Below the pieces are notes generated by a model. It ran no database searches. It saw only the letters and a list, made by a program, of their open reading frames with translations, and was not told the origin of the DNA. A DNA stretch of 64,000 nt, from assembly GCA_963753225.1 (NCBI GenBank), contig CAVWBQ010000044.1:140840-204839 (forward strand), read 5' to 3'. A program made the position numbers and the translations under genes. Every line of letters begins with the position of its first letter. The stretch's first letter is position 1. Origin of the DNA: Palsa-504 sp963753225. GTDB lineage: Bacteria; Actinomycetota; Actinomycetes; Streptosporangiales; Streptosporangiaceae. This document shows positions 1-7,282 of the stretch, piece by piece.

Positions 1-1
1 A

Positions 2-598
2 CTCGGGGTCCCGGTGGACCTGGTCTGCTCTGCCGCCGCCCGGGAGAGCTTCGAGGCACTGGCGCGGGGCGACGCCGACATCTGCTTCCTGGCCATCGAG
101 CCGGCCCGGGCGGCCCAGGTCGCCTTCACCGCTCCGTATGCCGTGATCGAGGGGGTGTACGTCGTCCGGGAGGACTCGGGCATCACCACGCTCGCCGAGG
201 TCGATCGCGAAAATGTCCGCATCGGCGTGAACGAAGGATCGGCGTACGACCTGTTCCTGTCGCGTACCTTGCAGCAGGCCAGCGTGGTGCGCGGGCGGGA
301 CGGGATCGGCGCGTTCCGCGAGCAGGGCCTGGAGGCCGGCGCCGGGATCAGCCAGGTGGTGCGTGACTTCGTCGCCCGCAACCCTGGGTTCCGCATGATC
401 GATGAGCGTTTCATGCAGATCCGGCAGGCCCTGGGGACCAGCCGGACCCGCGCCCCCGGCACCGTCCGGTTCCTCGCCGCGGTCATCGAGGAACTCAAAG
501 CCAGCGGCTTCATCAGTGAGGCGCTGCGGCGCTCAGGCCAGGACAGCACCCTCGTGGCCCCGCCTGAGCCGCCCGCGGCCGGGATTACCGGCGCGTAG
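2..598 (+). CDS. Solute-binding protein of an ABC importer, family 3 (C-terminal part)
   Basis: The frame is open from the window edge, so the start and any signal peptide are missing and about 198 residues remain. The sequence fits the SBP_bac_3 fold of amino-acid-type periplasmic or lipoprotein binding proteins: a lobe-1 stretch with ARGDADICFLAIEPARA and FTAPYAVIEGVYVV, then a crossing into lobe 2 at VRIGVNEGSAYDLFLSR. Such proteins capture a small solute outside the membrane and hand it to an ABC permease. No permease or ATPase gene follows; the next gene is convergent and overlaps the stop by 14 bases. The ligand cannot be told from what is left. Confidence 0.75.
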   Translation, partial: LGVPVDLVCSAAARESFEALARGDADICFLAIEPARAAQVAFTAPYAVIEGVYVVREDSGITTLAEVDRENVRIGVNEGSAYDLFLSRTLQQASVVRGRDGIGAFREQGLEAGAGISQVVRDFVARNPGFRMIDERFMQIRQALGTSRTRAPGTVRFLAAVIEELKASGFISEALRRSGQDSTLVAPPEPPAAGITGA

Positions 599-1838
599 CC
601 AGGTACCGCGCGAGGTGATCGGTCACCTCACGCGCGTCGTCCTCGATGCCGGAAATGAACGTGGACCTGCGCCGCCGCAGCACGGGCAGCCCCAGCGCGT
701 ACAGTCCGGGGCTGTCGGCCACACCACCCTCGTGGCGCAGCTGCCCCTTCGCGTCGAGGGCGGGCACGTCGAGCCATCCGTAGTCAGGCCGGAAACCCGT
801 CGCCCACACGATCGACCGGATCTCACCGCTGCCCAGGTCGAGCTGCAACCGCGACGAGGACGGCACGCGCGTCGGCGCGAAGCGCTCGGGAGGGCCGAAC
901 TCCCCGTCGCGCCCGCTCGTCAGTGCCCATTCGTCGAACATGTCCAGCAGGCGCCTCATCTTGAGGTCCGCGAGCGAGAACACGTTGCGCAGGCCGCCGG
1001 AGAACAGTGCGCGGCCGTCACGTACCGCCGCCCAGCGACCCACCAGCTCGACGCCCGCCGAGGCGAGCACGTTGAGGTCGAGCGTGGTCCGCTCGGGAGT
1101 CCCGACGAGCTGGGGCGAGGGCAGCCGCCGGGCCCGGGTGAGATCGTCGATCTCGTCGTACCGCTGGTCCCACACGCCCGACGCGTCCATCCACCACAGC
1201 ACATCGCGTCCCCGGTAGGTGCGTGGCAACCGCACGTGTTCCCCCACCGAGAGCGTCACCGGCCGGCCCGACCGCCGCAACTCGGCAGCCAGCTGCACGC
1301 CGGTCGCTGACGCCCCGACGACGAGCACGCCGCCGTCGGGGAGTTTGGCGGGGTCGCGGTAGTCGAACGTCGTCAGCTGCTCGACGAACCCCGGAACCGC
1401 CGCGCTGAACCCCGGCACCGTTGGCTGGTTGCAGGCGCCGCTCGCGATGACCACGGCCCGGCAGCGGATCTCCCCGCGGCTCGTCGTCACGTGGTACCCG
1501 TCGTCGGCAGGCCGCACCGACGTGACGTCCGTACCGGTCCGGACGGGAGCACGCGAGACCGCGGCGAAGCGCTCGATGAACTCGGTCACTTCCCCCATGG
1601 TCATGTACCCGTCGGGGTCCGGGCCCTCGTAGCGAAGGCCCGGCAGGCGGCTCTGCCAGTTGGGGGTGAGCAGCCGTAGCGAATCCCAGCGCTCGCGGCG
1701 CCATGAGTTCGCCACCTCGCCGCGTTCGAGCACGACATGGTCGATCGACCGGTCGCCGAGGAAACGGCTGGCAGCGAGGCCCGCGTGCCCCGCGCCGATG
1801 ACGACCGCGGAAACGCGCTCGATGACCCGGCCCCCCAA
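585..1838 (-). CDS. FAD-dependent flavoprotein monooxygenase/oxidoreductase
   Basis: About 417 residues. An N-terminal FAD-binding Rossmann motif GAGHAGL lies near residue 14, a second nucleotide-binding motif VVGASATGVQLA in the middle, and a C-terminal ATGFRPDY motif; this order is typical of CzcO-like and flavin-containing monooxygenases using NAD(P)H. The start is chosen at TTG (1838-1836), preceded by GAGGG and placed 5 bases after the stop of the OsmC gene; no ATG or GTG lies near the FAD motif. The open frame continues upstream through the OsmC gene, but that part is out of frame with any known fold. It is probably co-transcribed with osmC-like. The substrate is unknown. Confidence 0.8.
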   Translation of the reverse strand: MGGRVIERVSAVVIGAGHAGLAASRFLGDRSIDHVVLERGEVANSWRRERWDSLRLLTPNWQSRLPGLRYEGPDPDGYMTMGEVTEFIERFAAVSRAPVRTGTDVTSVRPADDGYHVTTSRGEIRCRAVVIASGACNQPTVPGFSAAVPGFVEQLTTFDYRDPAKLPDGGVLVVGASATGVQLAAELRRSGRPVTLSVGEHVRLPRTYRGRDVLWWMDASGVWDQRYDEIDDLTRARRLPSPQLVGTPERTTLDLNVLASAGVELVGRWAAVRDGRALFSGGLRNVFSLADLKMRRLLDMFDEWALTSGRDGEFGPPERFAPTRVPSSSRLQLDLGSGEIRSIVWATGFRPDYGWLDVPALDAKGQLRHEGGVADSPGLYALGLPVLRRRRSTFISGIEDDAREVTDHLARYLATRR

Positions 1839-1843
1839 AACCC

Positions 1844-2392
1844 TCAGGCGACTTCGACGGTGACGTTCGTCGGGTTCGTCAGGGCGTCGAACACGGCCGA
1901 ACGCTTCTGGGACTGGGCCACCAGCGCCTCGATGTCCTCCCTCGACGCGTCCGCGTCGATGGAGAACGTCACCTTGATGTCGTTGAAGCCGTTGCGGACG
2001 TCGCTGTCGGCGCCGAGGATCCCGCGGATGTCGTGCGCGCCCTCGACCGTCGAGGTGACCGAGCGCAGCTGGATGCCGCGGTTCTCCGCGACGGACGCCA
2101 CGCCCGCCGTCAGGCAGCTCGCCAGCCCGACGATGAGGTACTCGATCGGCGTGATGCCGCTGTCCGTGGCCGCGAAGACCTCGGGGTGGTCGGCCTCGAA
2201 CACCGACTCCTGCAGGTGGTTGTGCTCCTCGCCGAGGCCGAAGAAGCTCTGCACCTTGATCTGGCTGTGCACGCCGTTCTGCCACTCGGCTGACGCGCGC
2301 CAGGTGAACTGGGCGGCCTCAGGCGCACCCTTCAGCACTTCGCGCGCGTCGAGCAGCGCCTGTACGTTGACACCGTTGGTAACCGTGGTCAT
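1844..2392 (-). CDS. OsmC family protein
   Basis: 182 residues from ATG at 2392, which has GAGAGGGG about 10 bases upstream; an upstream in-frame ATG would add only an unlikely tail. The OsmC/Ohr fold is shown by GITPIEYLIVGLASCLTAG, containing the conserved central-helix cysteine, and by the C-terminal strand region ending TNPTNVTVEVA. Ohr/OsmC proteins reduce organic hydroperoxides with a cysteine pair. Only one cysteine of the usual pair is obvious here, so it may belong to the YhfA-like branch rather than be a true Ohr. It is the first gene of a probable operon with the flavoprotein and is divergent from metX. Confidence 0.85.
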   Translation of the reverse strand: MTTVTNGVNVQALLDAREVLKGAPEAAQFTWRASAEWQNGVHSQIKVQSFFGLGEEHNHLQESVFEADHPEVFAATDSGITPIEYLIVGLASCLTAGVASVAENRGIQLRSVTSTVEGAHDIRGILGADSDVRNGFNDIKVTFSIDADASREDIEALVAQSQKRSAVFDALTNPTNVTVEVA

Positions 2393-2481
2393 CTCGCGTG
2401 ATACCCCTCTCGCTCCCCTGCCCATATTCTCGATGGGAATGAATGAAAATATACCTGCTAGGACCAGCTAAGATAGCCCCC
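2393..2481. promoter_or_regulatory. Divergent promoter region, osmC-like / metX
   Basis: This 89-base gap between two divergent start codons is more AT-rich (2430-2475) than its surroundings and must hold both promoters. I see no SAM riboswitch, S-box or other structured leader ahead of metX; there is too little room for one on the metX side. Confidence 0.5.
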
Positions 2482-3723
2482 ATGGCGGAGCCAGCCCCGA
2501 CGCTCGCGGCCGGCTCGGCCGGCACCGTTGGCTCGGCCGGCACGGTTGGCTCGGCCGGCACGGTCGAAACACAGTACCTCGACCTGCCGAAGCCGGTGCG
2601 GCTCGATTGCGGCCGGGAACTGCACCCGGTCCGCGTGGCGTACGAGACCTACGGCACCCTGTCGCCCCGGCGCGACAACGTCATCCTGGTGTGCCATGCG
2701 CTCAGCGGCGACGCCCACGCGGCGGGCTTCGCGAAGGCACCGCCGGCCGAGAGCACGCGCGACGGGTTCGGAGCCGAAGATCGCGACGGCACGGCCGGCA
2801 AGGGGCTCGGCTGGTGGGACGGGATGATCGGCCCCGGCAAGGCGTTCGACACCGATCGGTTCTTCGTCGTCTCCACGAACCTGCTCGGCGGCTGCCGCGG
2901 GACGACGGGGCCGTCGTCGACCGACCCGGCGACGGGCAGGCCGTACGGACCGGACTTCCCCGTGATCACGGTGGCGGACATGGTACGGACCGAACGGGTG
3001 TTCCTCGACGCACTCGGTATCGAGCGGCTCGCGGCGGTGACCGGAGGCTCCCTCGGCGGGATGCAGGCATTCGAGTGGGCGATCCTGTTTCCCGACCAGG
3101 TCGATGCCGTCGTGGCGATCGCCAGCACGCACGCCCTGCAGCCGCAGGGCGTGGCCTGGAACGCGATCGCGCGTGAAGCCATCATGCGCGACCCGGCCTG
3201 GCAGGGCGGCCGCTACTACGGCACGGGCCGGAGGCCCGACGCCGGCATGGGCGTGGCGCGGATGGTCGGCCACATAACGTACCTGTCCGCCCCGGCCCTG
3301 AGCGACAAGTTCGGCCGGCGGCTGCAGTTCGCCGACGACATCCGCTACACGATCACCGAGCCGGAGTTCGAGGTCGAGAGCTACCTGAGGCATCAGGCCG
3401 ACTCGTTCGTCCGGCGCTTCGACGCCAACACCTACCTCTACATGTCGCGCGCGCTGACGTACTTCGACCTGGCCCGGCAGCACGGCGACGGGTCGCTCGC
3501 CCGGGCCCTCGAGAGCGTGGCGGCGCGGACGCTGCTGATCTCATTCAGTTCCGACTGGCTGTACCCGCCGTCCGCGTCGCAGGACATCGCCGGCGCGCTG
3601 CGCGCTCTCGCCAAGCCGGTCGAGTCCCACGTGATCGAGGCGCCCTACGGCCACGATTGCTTCCTGCTCGAGGAAGCCCGGCAGACGCCCATCATCCGCC
3701 AGTTCCTTGAGGAGCCTTCGTGA
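2482..3723 (+). CDS. metX: Homoserine O-acetyltransferase
   Basis: 413 residues from ATG at 2482. Transfers an acyl group (acetyl expected) from acyl-CoA to L-homoserine, the first committed step of direct-sulfhydrylation methionine synthesis in the cytosol. Alpha/beta-hydrolase features are visible: VCHALSGDAHAAG near the oxyanion region, the family signature GCRGTTGPSSTDP, the nucleophile serine in TGGSLGGMQAFEWA, the acid in SSDWLYPP and the histidine in YGHDCFLLE. The N-terminus carries a three-fold GSAGTV repeat absent from the core fold. The stop overlaps the metY start (GTGA), so translation is coupled. Acetyl rather than succinyl specificity is inferred from the MetY partner. Confidence 0.95.
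   Translation: MAEPAPTLAAGSAGTVGSAGTVGSAGTVETQYLDLPKPVRLDCGRELHPVRVAYETYGTLSPRRDNVILVCHALSGDAHAAGFAKAPPAESTRDGFGAEDRDGTAGKGLGWWDGMIGPGKAFDTDRFFVVSTNLLGGCRGTTGPSSTDPATGRPYGPDFPVITVADMVRTERVFLDALGIERLAAVTGGSLGGMQAFEWAILFPDQVDAVVAIASTHALQPQGVAWNAIAREAIMRDPAWQGGRYYGTGRRPDAGMGVARMVGHITYLSAPALSDKFGRRLQFADDIRYTITEPEFEVESYLRHQADSFVRRFDANTYLYMSRALTYFDLARQHGDGSLARALESVAARTLLISFSSDWLYPPSASQDIAGALRALAKPVESHVIEAPYGHDCFLLEEARQTPIIRQFLEEPS
2512..2565 (+). repeat. 3 x 18-base tandem repeat inside metX
   Basis: Three 18-base units (2512-2529, 2530-2547, 2548-2565) differing at one or two bases encode three GSAGTV hexapeptides in the flexible N-terminus of MetX. The length is a multiple of three, so copy changes would keep the frame. 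Confidence 0.9.
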
Positions 3724-5048
3724 CCGGCCAGCCAGAGCAAGCTCGCGCGTTCGGGTTCGAGACCCGTCAGCTGCACGCGGGGCAGCGGCCCGACCCGAAC
3801 ACGGGTGCCCGCGCGGTGCCGATCTTCCAGACCAGCAGCTACGTGTTCGAGGATCCGGAGTCGGCGGCGGCCTACTTCAACCTGCAGGAGTACGGGAACA
3901 CCTACTCGCGCATCATGAACCCGACCACCGCGGTGTTCGAGGAGCGGATAGCGAACCTCGAGGGCGGCGCCGGCGCGGTGGCGTTCGCGAGCGGGCTCGC
4001 CGCGCAGAACGCCGCGCTGTTCACCCTGCTGGAGCCGGGCGACCACGTGGTCTCGTCCTCGGCGCTCTACGGCGGCACGGTGAACCAGTTCAAGCACGTG
4101 CTGCGCAAGATGAACGTCGAGCTGACCTGGGTCGATCCCGACGATCGGCAAGCATGGCGGAAAGCGGTCCGCGCGAACACCAAGGCGTTCTTCGCCGAGA
4201 CGATCGGCAACCCGGGCGGGAACGTGCTGGACATCGAGGCCGTGGCGGCCATCGCGCATTCCCGCGAGCTGCCGCTGATCGTGGACAACACGTTCGCGTC
4301 GCCGTACCTGTGCCGCCCGATCGAATGGGGCGCCGACATCGTGATCCACTCGGCGACCAAGTTCATCGGCGGCCACGGCACCAGCATCGGCGGCGTCGTG
4401 GTCGAGGCCGGGACGTTCAACTGGTCCAACGGGCGGTTTCCCGTGGTCGCGGATCCGTCGCCGGCCTACCACGGCCTGCAGTTCCACGAGACGTTCGGCA
4501 CGTACGGGTACCTGATGAAGCTCCGCGCAGAGACCCTGCGCGATCTCGGCGCGGCGATGTCGCCGTTCAACGCCTTCCTGTTCCTGCAGGGGCTGGAGAC
4601 GCTGTCGCTTCGGATGGAACGCCATGTGGAGAACGCGCAGGCGGTCGCGGCGTTCCTCGAGTCGCACGAGCTCGCGTCGAACGTGACCTACCCCGGCCTC
4701 CCCGGGAGCAGGTACCGGCCGCTGGTGGAGAAATACCTGCCGGGCGGGGCCGGCGCGGTGTTCTCGTTCGACTGCGCCGGCGGCCGAACGGGCGGGCAGG
4801 ACCTCATCCGCGGCATGACCCTGTGGTCCCACCTGGCGAACGTCGGCGACGCGAAGAGCCTGGTCATCCACCCCGCCAGCACGACGCACCGCCAGCTGAG
4901 CGACGACGAGCTGCGAGCGGCCGGCGTCGGGCCCGGGACCGTTCGGCTATCTGTCGGCACCGAGTCCGTCGGGGACCTGATCTGGGACCTGGAGCAAGGT
5001 TTCGCGCTCGTCGCCGCGACGGCGGAAAAGAAGGTTGTGACGGCATGA
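3720..5048 (+). CDS. metY: O-acetylhomoserine sulfhydrylase (aminocarboxypropyltransferase)
   Basis: 442 residues, GTG start at 3720 inside the metX stop (GTGA). A PLP enzyme of the Cys/Met metabolism family that makes homocysteine from O-acetylhomoserine and sulfide. Visible marks: N-terminal FETRQLHAGQ, SRIMNPTTAVFEERIA, the pyridoxal-binding region ending in SATKFIGGHG with the Schiff-base lysine, and a length (~440) that fits MetY rather than the shorter MetB/MetC (~390). It directly follows metX and overlaps the next gene by ATGA. The pair gives a complete two-step route from homoserine to homocysteine. Confidence 0.95.
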   Translation: MTGQPEQARAFGFETRQLHAGQRPDPNTGARAVPIFQTSSYVFEDPESAAAYFNLQEYGNTYSRIMNPTTAVFEERIANLEGGAGAVAFASGLAAQNAALFTLLEPGDHVVSSSALYGGTVNQFKHVLRKMNVELTWVDPDDRQAWRKAVRANTKAFFAETIGNPGGNVLDIEAVAAIAHSRELPLIVDNTFASPYLCRPIEWGADIVIHSATKFIGGHGTSIGGVVVEAGTFNWSNGRFPVVADPSPAYHGLQFHETFGTYGYLMKLRAETLRDLGAAMSPFNAFLFLQGLETLSLRMERHVENAQAVAAFLESHELASNVTYPGLPGSRYRPLVEKYLPGGAGAVFSFDCAGGRTGGQDLIRGMTLWSHLANVGDAKSLVIHPASTTHRQLSDDELRAAGVGPGTVRLSVGTESVGDLIWDLEQGFALVAATAEKKVVTA

Positions 5049-5527
5049 CCGATCTGGCGCGGTACCAGGACCCGATGACGATCCAGCGCGTGCTCCACAC
5101 GGCCAGGACGGTCGCGATCGTGGGCCTGTCGCCCAACGAGCTGCGGGCCAGCTACTTCGTCGGCTACTACCTCAAGCGGCACGGTTACCAGGTGATCCCC
5201 GTCAACCCCCGCGAGACCGAGATCCTCGGCGAGAAGTGCTACCCGAGCCTGCTGGACGTGCCCGTGCCGGTGGACATCGTGAACGTCTTCCGCGCGCCGG
5301 ACGCACTACCGCCAATCGCGCGGGACGCCGTGGCGATCGGCGCCGGCGCCCTCTGGTGCCAGTTCGGCGTGATCAACGCCGAAGGCGCCAAAATCGCCGA
5401 AGAAGGCGGCGTGACGGTGATCATGGACCGCTGCCTCAAGGTCGAGCACGCGCGCTACGTCGGACGGATGCACTGGCTCGGCTTCAACACCCAGCGCATC
5501 ACGTCCGTCCGGGCCGGCCTTCAGTAG
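5045..5527 (+). CDS. CoA-binding domain protein (YccU type)
   Basis: 160 residues; ATG at 5045 overlaps the metY stop (ATGA), so it is the third translationally coupled gene of the met operon. A Rossmann fold starts at RTVAIVGLSPNELRASYFV, followed by GYQVIPVNPRETEILGEKCY, as in the CoA_binding_2 family of stand-alone proteins. The molecular role of this family is not established. Its place behind metX-metY suggests a link with acyl-CoA or sulfur-amino-acid flux, which is inference from position only. Confidence 0.85.
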   Translation: MTDLARYQDPMTIQRVLHTARTVAIVGLSPNELRASYFVGYYLKRHGYQVIPVNPRETEILGEKCYPSLLDVPVPVDIVNVFRAPDALPPIARDAVAIGAGALWCQFGVINAEGAKIAEEGGVTVIMDRCLKVEHARYVGRMHWLGFNTQRITSVRAGLQ

Positions 5528-5702
5528 CTGACGCCAGTAGCTGACGAGAGCCACGCGGGCCGTCAGGTCCAGGTGTCGCGCATCACGTTCCCTTCCTCCA
5601 GCGCTCCAGGATCGATACCTTATGTAGTCATATAACGACAGATTGTCACCGTCGGTTCAATGCCTCGCGCATTCGCAGCTGCCCGCGGGGCGGGCCGTAC
5701 CT

Positions 5703-5903
5703 TCACTCGGGCCCTGAGGCGTCGCCGAGATGGTAATCCGGCGGCAGCCGCAGGCCCGGGCAGGTCAGGTAGTGCGTGCCGACCGCGCCGCAGCGTGAGC
5801 ACTGCCGGCCCGGCATCTCAACCGCCGAGCCCGGCACGGCCTCGGGTCCTTCCCCCGGGACCGCAGGATCAGGCACCCCGTACGGGGCGAACTGTCCGGT
5901 CAT
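5703..5903 (-). CDS. Small protein with a zinc-knuckle-like motif
   Basis: 66 residues from ATG at 5903, with a strong GGAAGGAG site 8 bases upstream. The C-terminal half has cysteines and a histidine spaced C-X2-C-X5-H-X3-C (CSRCGAVGTHYLTC), which could hold one zinc ion; the N-terminal half is proline- and glycine-rich. I do not recognise a named family. It follows a BldC-like gene on the same strand after 55 bases, so the two may form a small regulatory operon. Confidence 0.6.
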   Translation of the reverse strand: MTGQFAPYGVPDPAVPGEGPEAVPGSAVEMPGRQCSRCGAVGTHYLTCPGLRLPPDYHLGDASGPE

Positions 5904-5958
5904 GGCAATGGTCTCCTTCCCGCGGCATCCCCGGCGCCGAACCAGGGCCGGTTGCCGG

Positions 5959-6141
5959 TCATCGCGCCCGCCACCTGGGACCGCTGTGGAATAGCGCCTC
6001 CACATCCGCGCGCCGGTACCGGGCGCCGGCCTCGTTGCGAACCTCAGGCAGCCGCCCGCGTCGCGCCCACGAGGCCACCGCCGCCGAGGTCACCCGGAAC
6101 AACGACGCCACCTGCCTGCGGGTCATCAGGTCCTCACCCAT
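5959..6141 (-). CDS. BldC/MerR-like helix-turn-helix DNA-binding protein
   Basis: About 60 residues. The core MTRRQVASLFRVTSAAVASW followed by ARRGRLPEVRNEAGARYRR is the winged helix-turn-helix seen in BldC and in excisionase-like proteins, where the first helices read DNA and the RYRR loop forms the wing. The start could be ATG at 6141 (MGEDL) or ATG at 6126, the latter with GGTGAGG just upstream; 6141 is kept because BldC-type proteins have some residues before the domain. It could be a developmental regulator or a remnant of a mobile-element excisionase; no integrase is nearby. Confidence 0.7.
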   Translation of the reverse strand: MGEDLMTRRQVASLFRVTSAAVASWARRGRLPEVRNEAGARYRRADVEALFHSGPRWRAR

Positions 6142-6581
6142 GCCGTCGCCGGTCACTGCCGCGGTGGCGGGTTTCCGCGCAGCCGCGCGCGGTACGAGCA
6201 CAGCCAGGCCGGACAGGTGTCGGCGCTATCACGTTCATCAGGTTCCCCAGCAGGCATAATGAGCTGACTCCGGGACGGTGCCGGTCACCCAGCACGGCTG
6301 CTCCCGGGCAAGGCCCCAGGCGTGATACCGAACCGCCCGGGTGCTGATTGCAATAAAAGTATTTCTGCAACTTGCAGTGCGAAACATCCGTCAGCTGACC
6401 GATATTGAACCGGCTCCCGGCGTTACCTGATGTGATCATCGCGACTCTCAGCGCTACTTCTGTTCTATGCTGAATCCAGGTGGATTCGGCCATCAGCTCC
6501 CTCTATCGCCGCTATGGGCGGGCTTGAGCGCTGCTGGCCTGAGTGCCTCGCGTGGTGGAGGGGTGGTGGAGGGAGAGTGCG
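6142..6581. other. AT-richer intergenic control region with palindromes
   Basis: No convincing gene lies here. Bases about 6340-6480 are much less GC-rich than the surroundings. It holds the palindrome CTGCAA-C-TTGCAG (6365-6377), an ATTGCAAT palindrome just upstream, and GAATCC-AGGT-GGATTC (6472-6487). TATGCT at 6466-6471 could be a -10 element reading toward the STAS gene. The region probably drives both the minus-strand BldC-like pair and the plus-strand STAS gene. Confidence 0.5.
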
Positions 6582-6917
6582 GTGTTAGGCAGGCATGACC
6601 CGCCGCTGACGGCGGAGTGCCACTGGGACGGCCACCGGGCTACGGTCGTCGTCTGCGGTGAGGTGGACTTCGCCACGGCTGGCATACTGGCGCGCCAGCT
6701 GGAAGAGGTGGCGAGCCAGGAGCCCGAGCACCTCATCGTCGACCTGAGCGGAACGAGTTTCCTCGACGCCGCGGGCCTGCGGGTCCTCGCCCGGGTCCAC
6801 CGGTTGCTCACGCCGCGGTGCCCGGTGACGCTGCGCTCGCCGACCCGCCAAGTTCGCATGGTCCTAGAGCTCAGCGGCATGCTCGAGCTATGCCCCATCG
6901 AGAAATCCAGCCAGTAG
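6582..6917 (+). CDS. STAS-domain anti-sigma-factor antagonist-like protein
   Basis: 111 residues from GTG at 6582, 8 bases after GGAGGGAGA; an upstream GTG at 6543 would add 13 residues without a good ribosome site. The STAS fold is seen as VVVCGEVDFATAG (first strands), LIVDLSGTSFLDAAGLRVL and a C-terminal amphipathic helix. STAS proteins of this kind bind anti-sigma kinases. The loop that normally carries the phosphorylated serine reads FLDAAGL, with alanine in place of serine, so classical switching by phosphorylation would not be possible. It stands alone here, with no kinase or sigma gene adjacent. Confidence 0.8.
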   Translation: MLGRHDPPLTAECHWDGHRATVVVCGEVDFATAGILARQLEEVASQEPEHLIVDLSGTSFLDAAGLRVLARVHRLLTPRCPVTLRSPTRQVRMVLELSGMLELCPIEKSSQ

Positions 6918-7282
6918 GGGCCCCGCGTCACCTGAGCCTGTTCCACGCGTCGGCCTGACCCAGATGAGTGATTCCCGGCAGACGGTGCCTGCCTGGATGA
7001 GTAATTCCCGATCGGGTTGCAGGCTCGGGCCGTGTTGGCCGGGGTGCCCGGTGCGGATGTTCGCGGTGAGACAGGCAGCGGCGAAAGATCCGGGTGGATC
7101 GGGGCTCTCGGGTGGTTTTTGTGCACTATAGTGCCCCAAAATCACCCGGGAGCCCGAATCTACCCCGTAAAAGTCACGATTGTCGTACTGGTGAGCGGAT
7201 ATGGGTGCGGGAGAGGCTGACGGGACTGATGTAGCCCTCATCAGCGGCCCGGACGGGTCCGCACGGCCCGCCGCAGGCTTGC
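6918..7282. other. Convergent intergenic region with direct and inverted repeats
   Basis: 365 bases between the ends of two convergent genes. It contains a direct repeat of about 15 bases (near 6963-6977 and 6996-7010, gatgagtRattcccg) and the long inverted repeat listed separately. No gene is supported. Confidence 0.5.
7103..7154. repeat. 52-base inverted repeat, probable two-way terminator or palindromic element
   Basis: Two 26-base arms meet at 7128/7129 with no separate loop. 22 of 26 positions pair perfectly and two more could form G-U pairs in RNA. The centre is the perfect palindrome GCACTATAGTGC (7123-7134). It lies between the ends of the STAS gene and the convergent wall-hydrolase gene, which fits transcription termination from both sides, although the palindromic centre could also be a protein-binding site. 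Confidence 0.7.

Noticed and set aside
2393..2481. SAM riboswitch or S-box ahead of metX
   Set aside because: Only 89 bases between two divergent starts and no recognisable structure.
3707..5527. One long frame covering metY in another phase and the CoA-binding gene
   Set aside because: Only the part from 5045 on is protein-like; before that it is the wrong phase of metY.
5522..5546. Direct repeat cagtagctgacg x 2 at the end of the met operon
   Set aside because: Two short copies only; not enough to call an element or terminator.
6134..6493. Minus-strand frame starting MAESTWIQHRTEV
   Set aside because: The first residues look plausible, but the rest is unlike any protein, it overlaps the BldC-like start and lies in an AT-rich control region.
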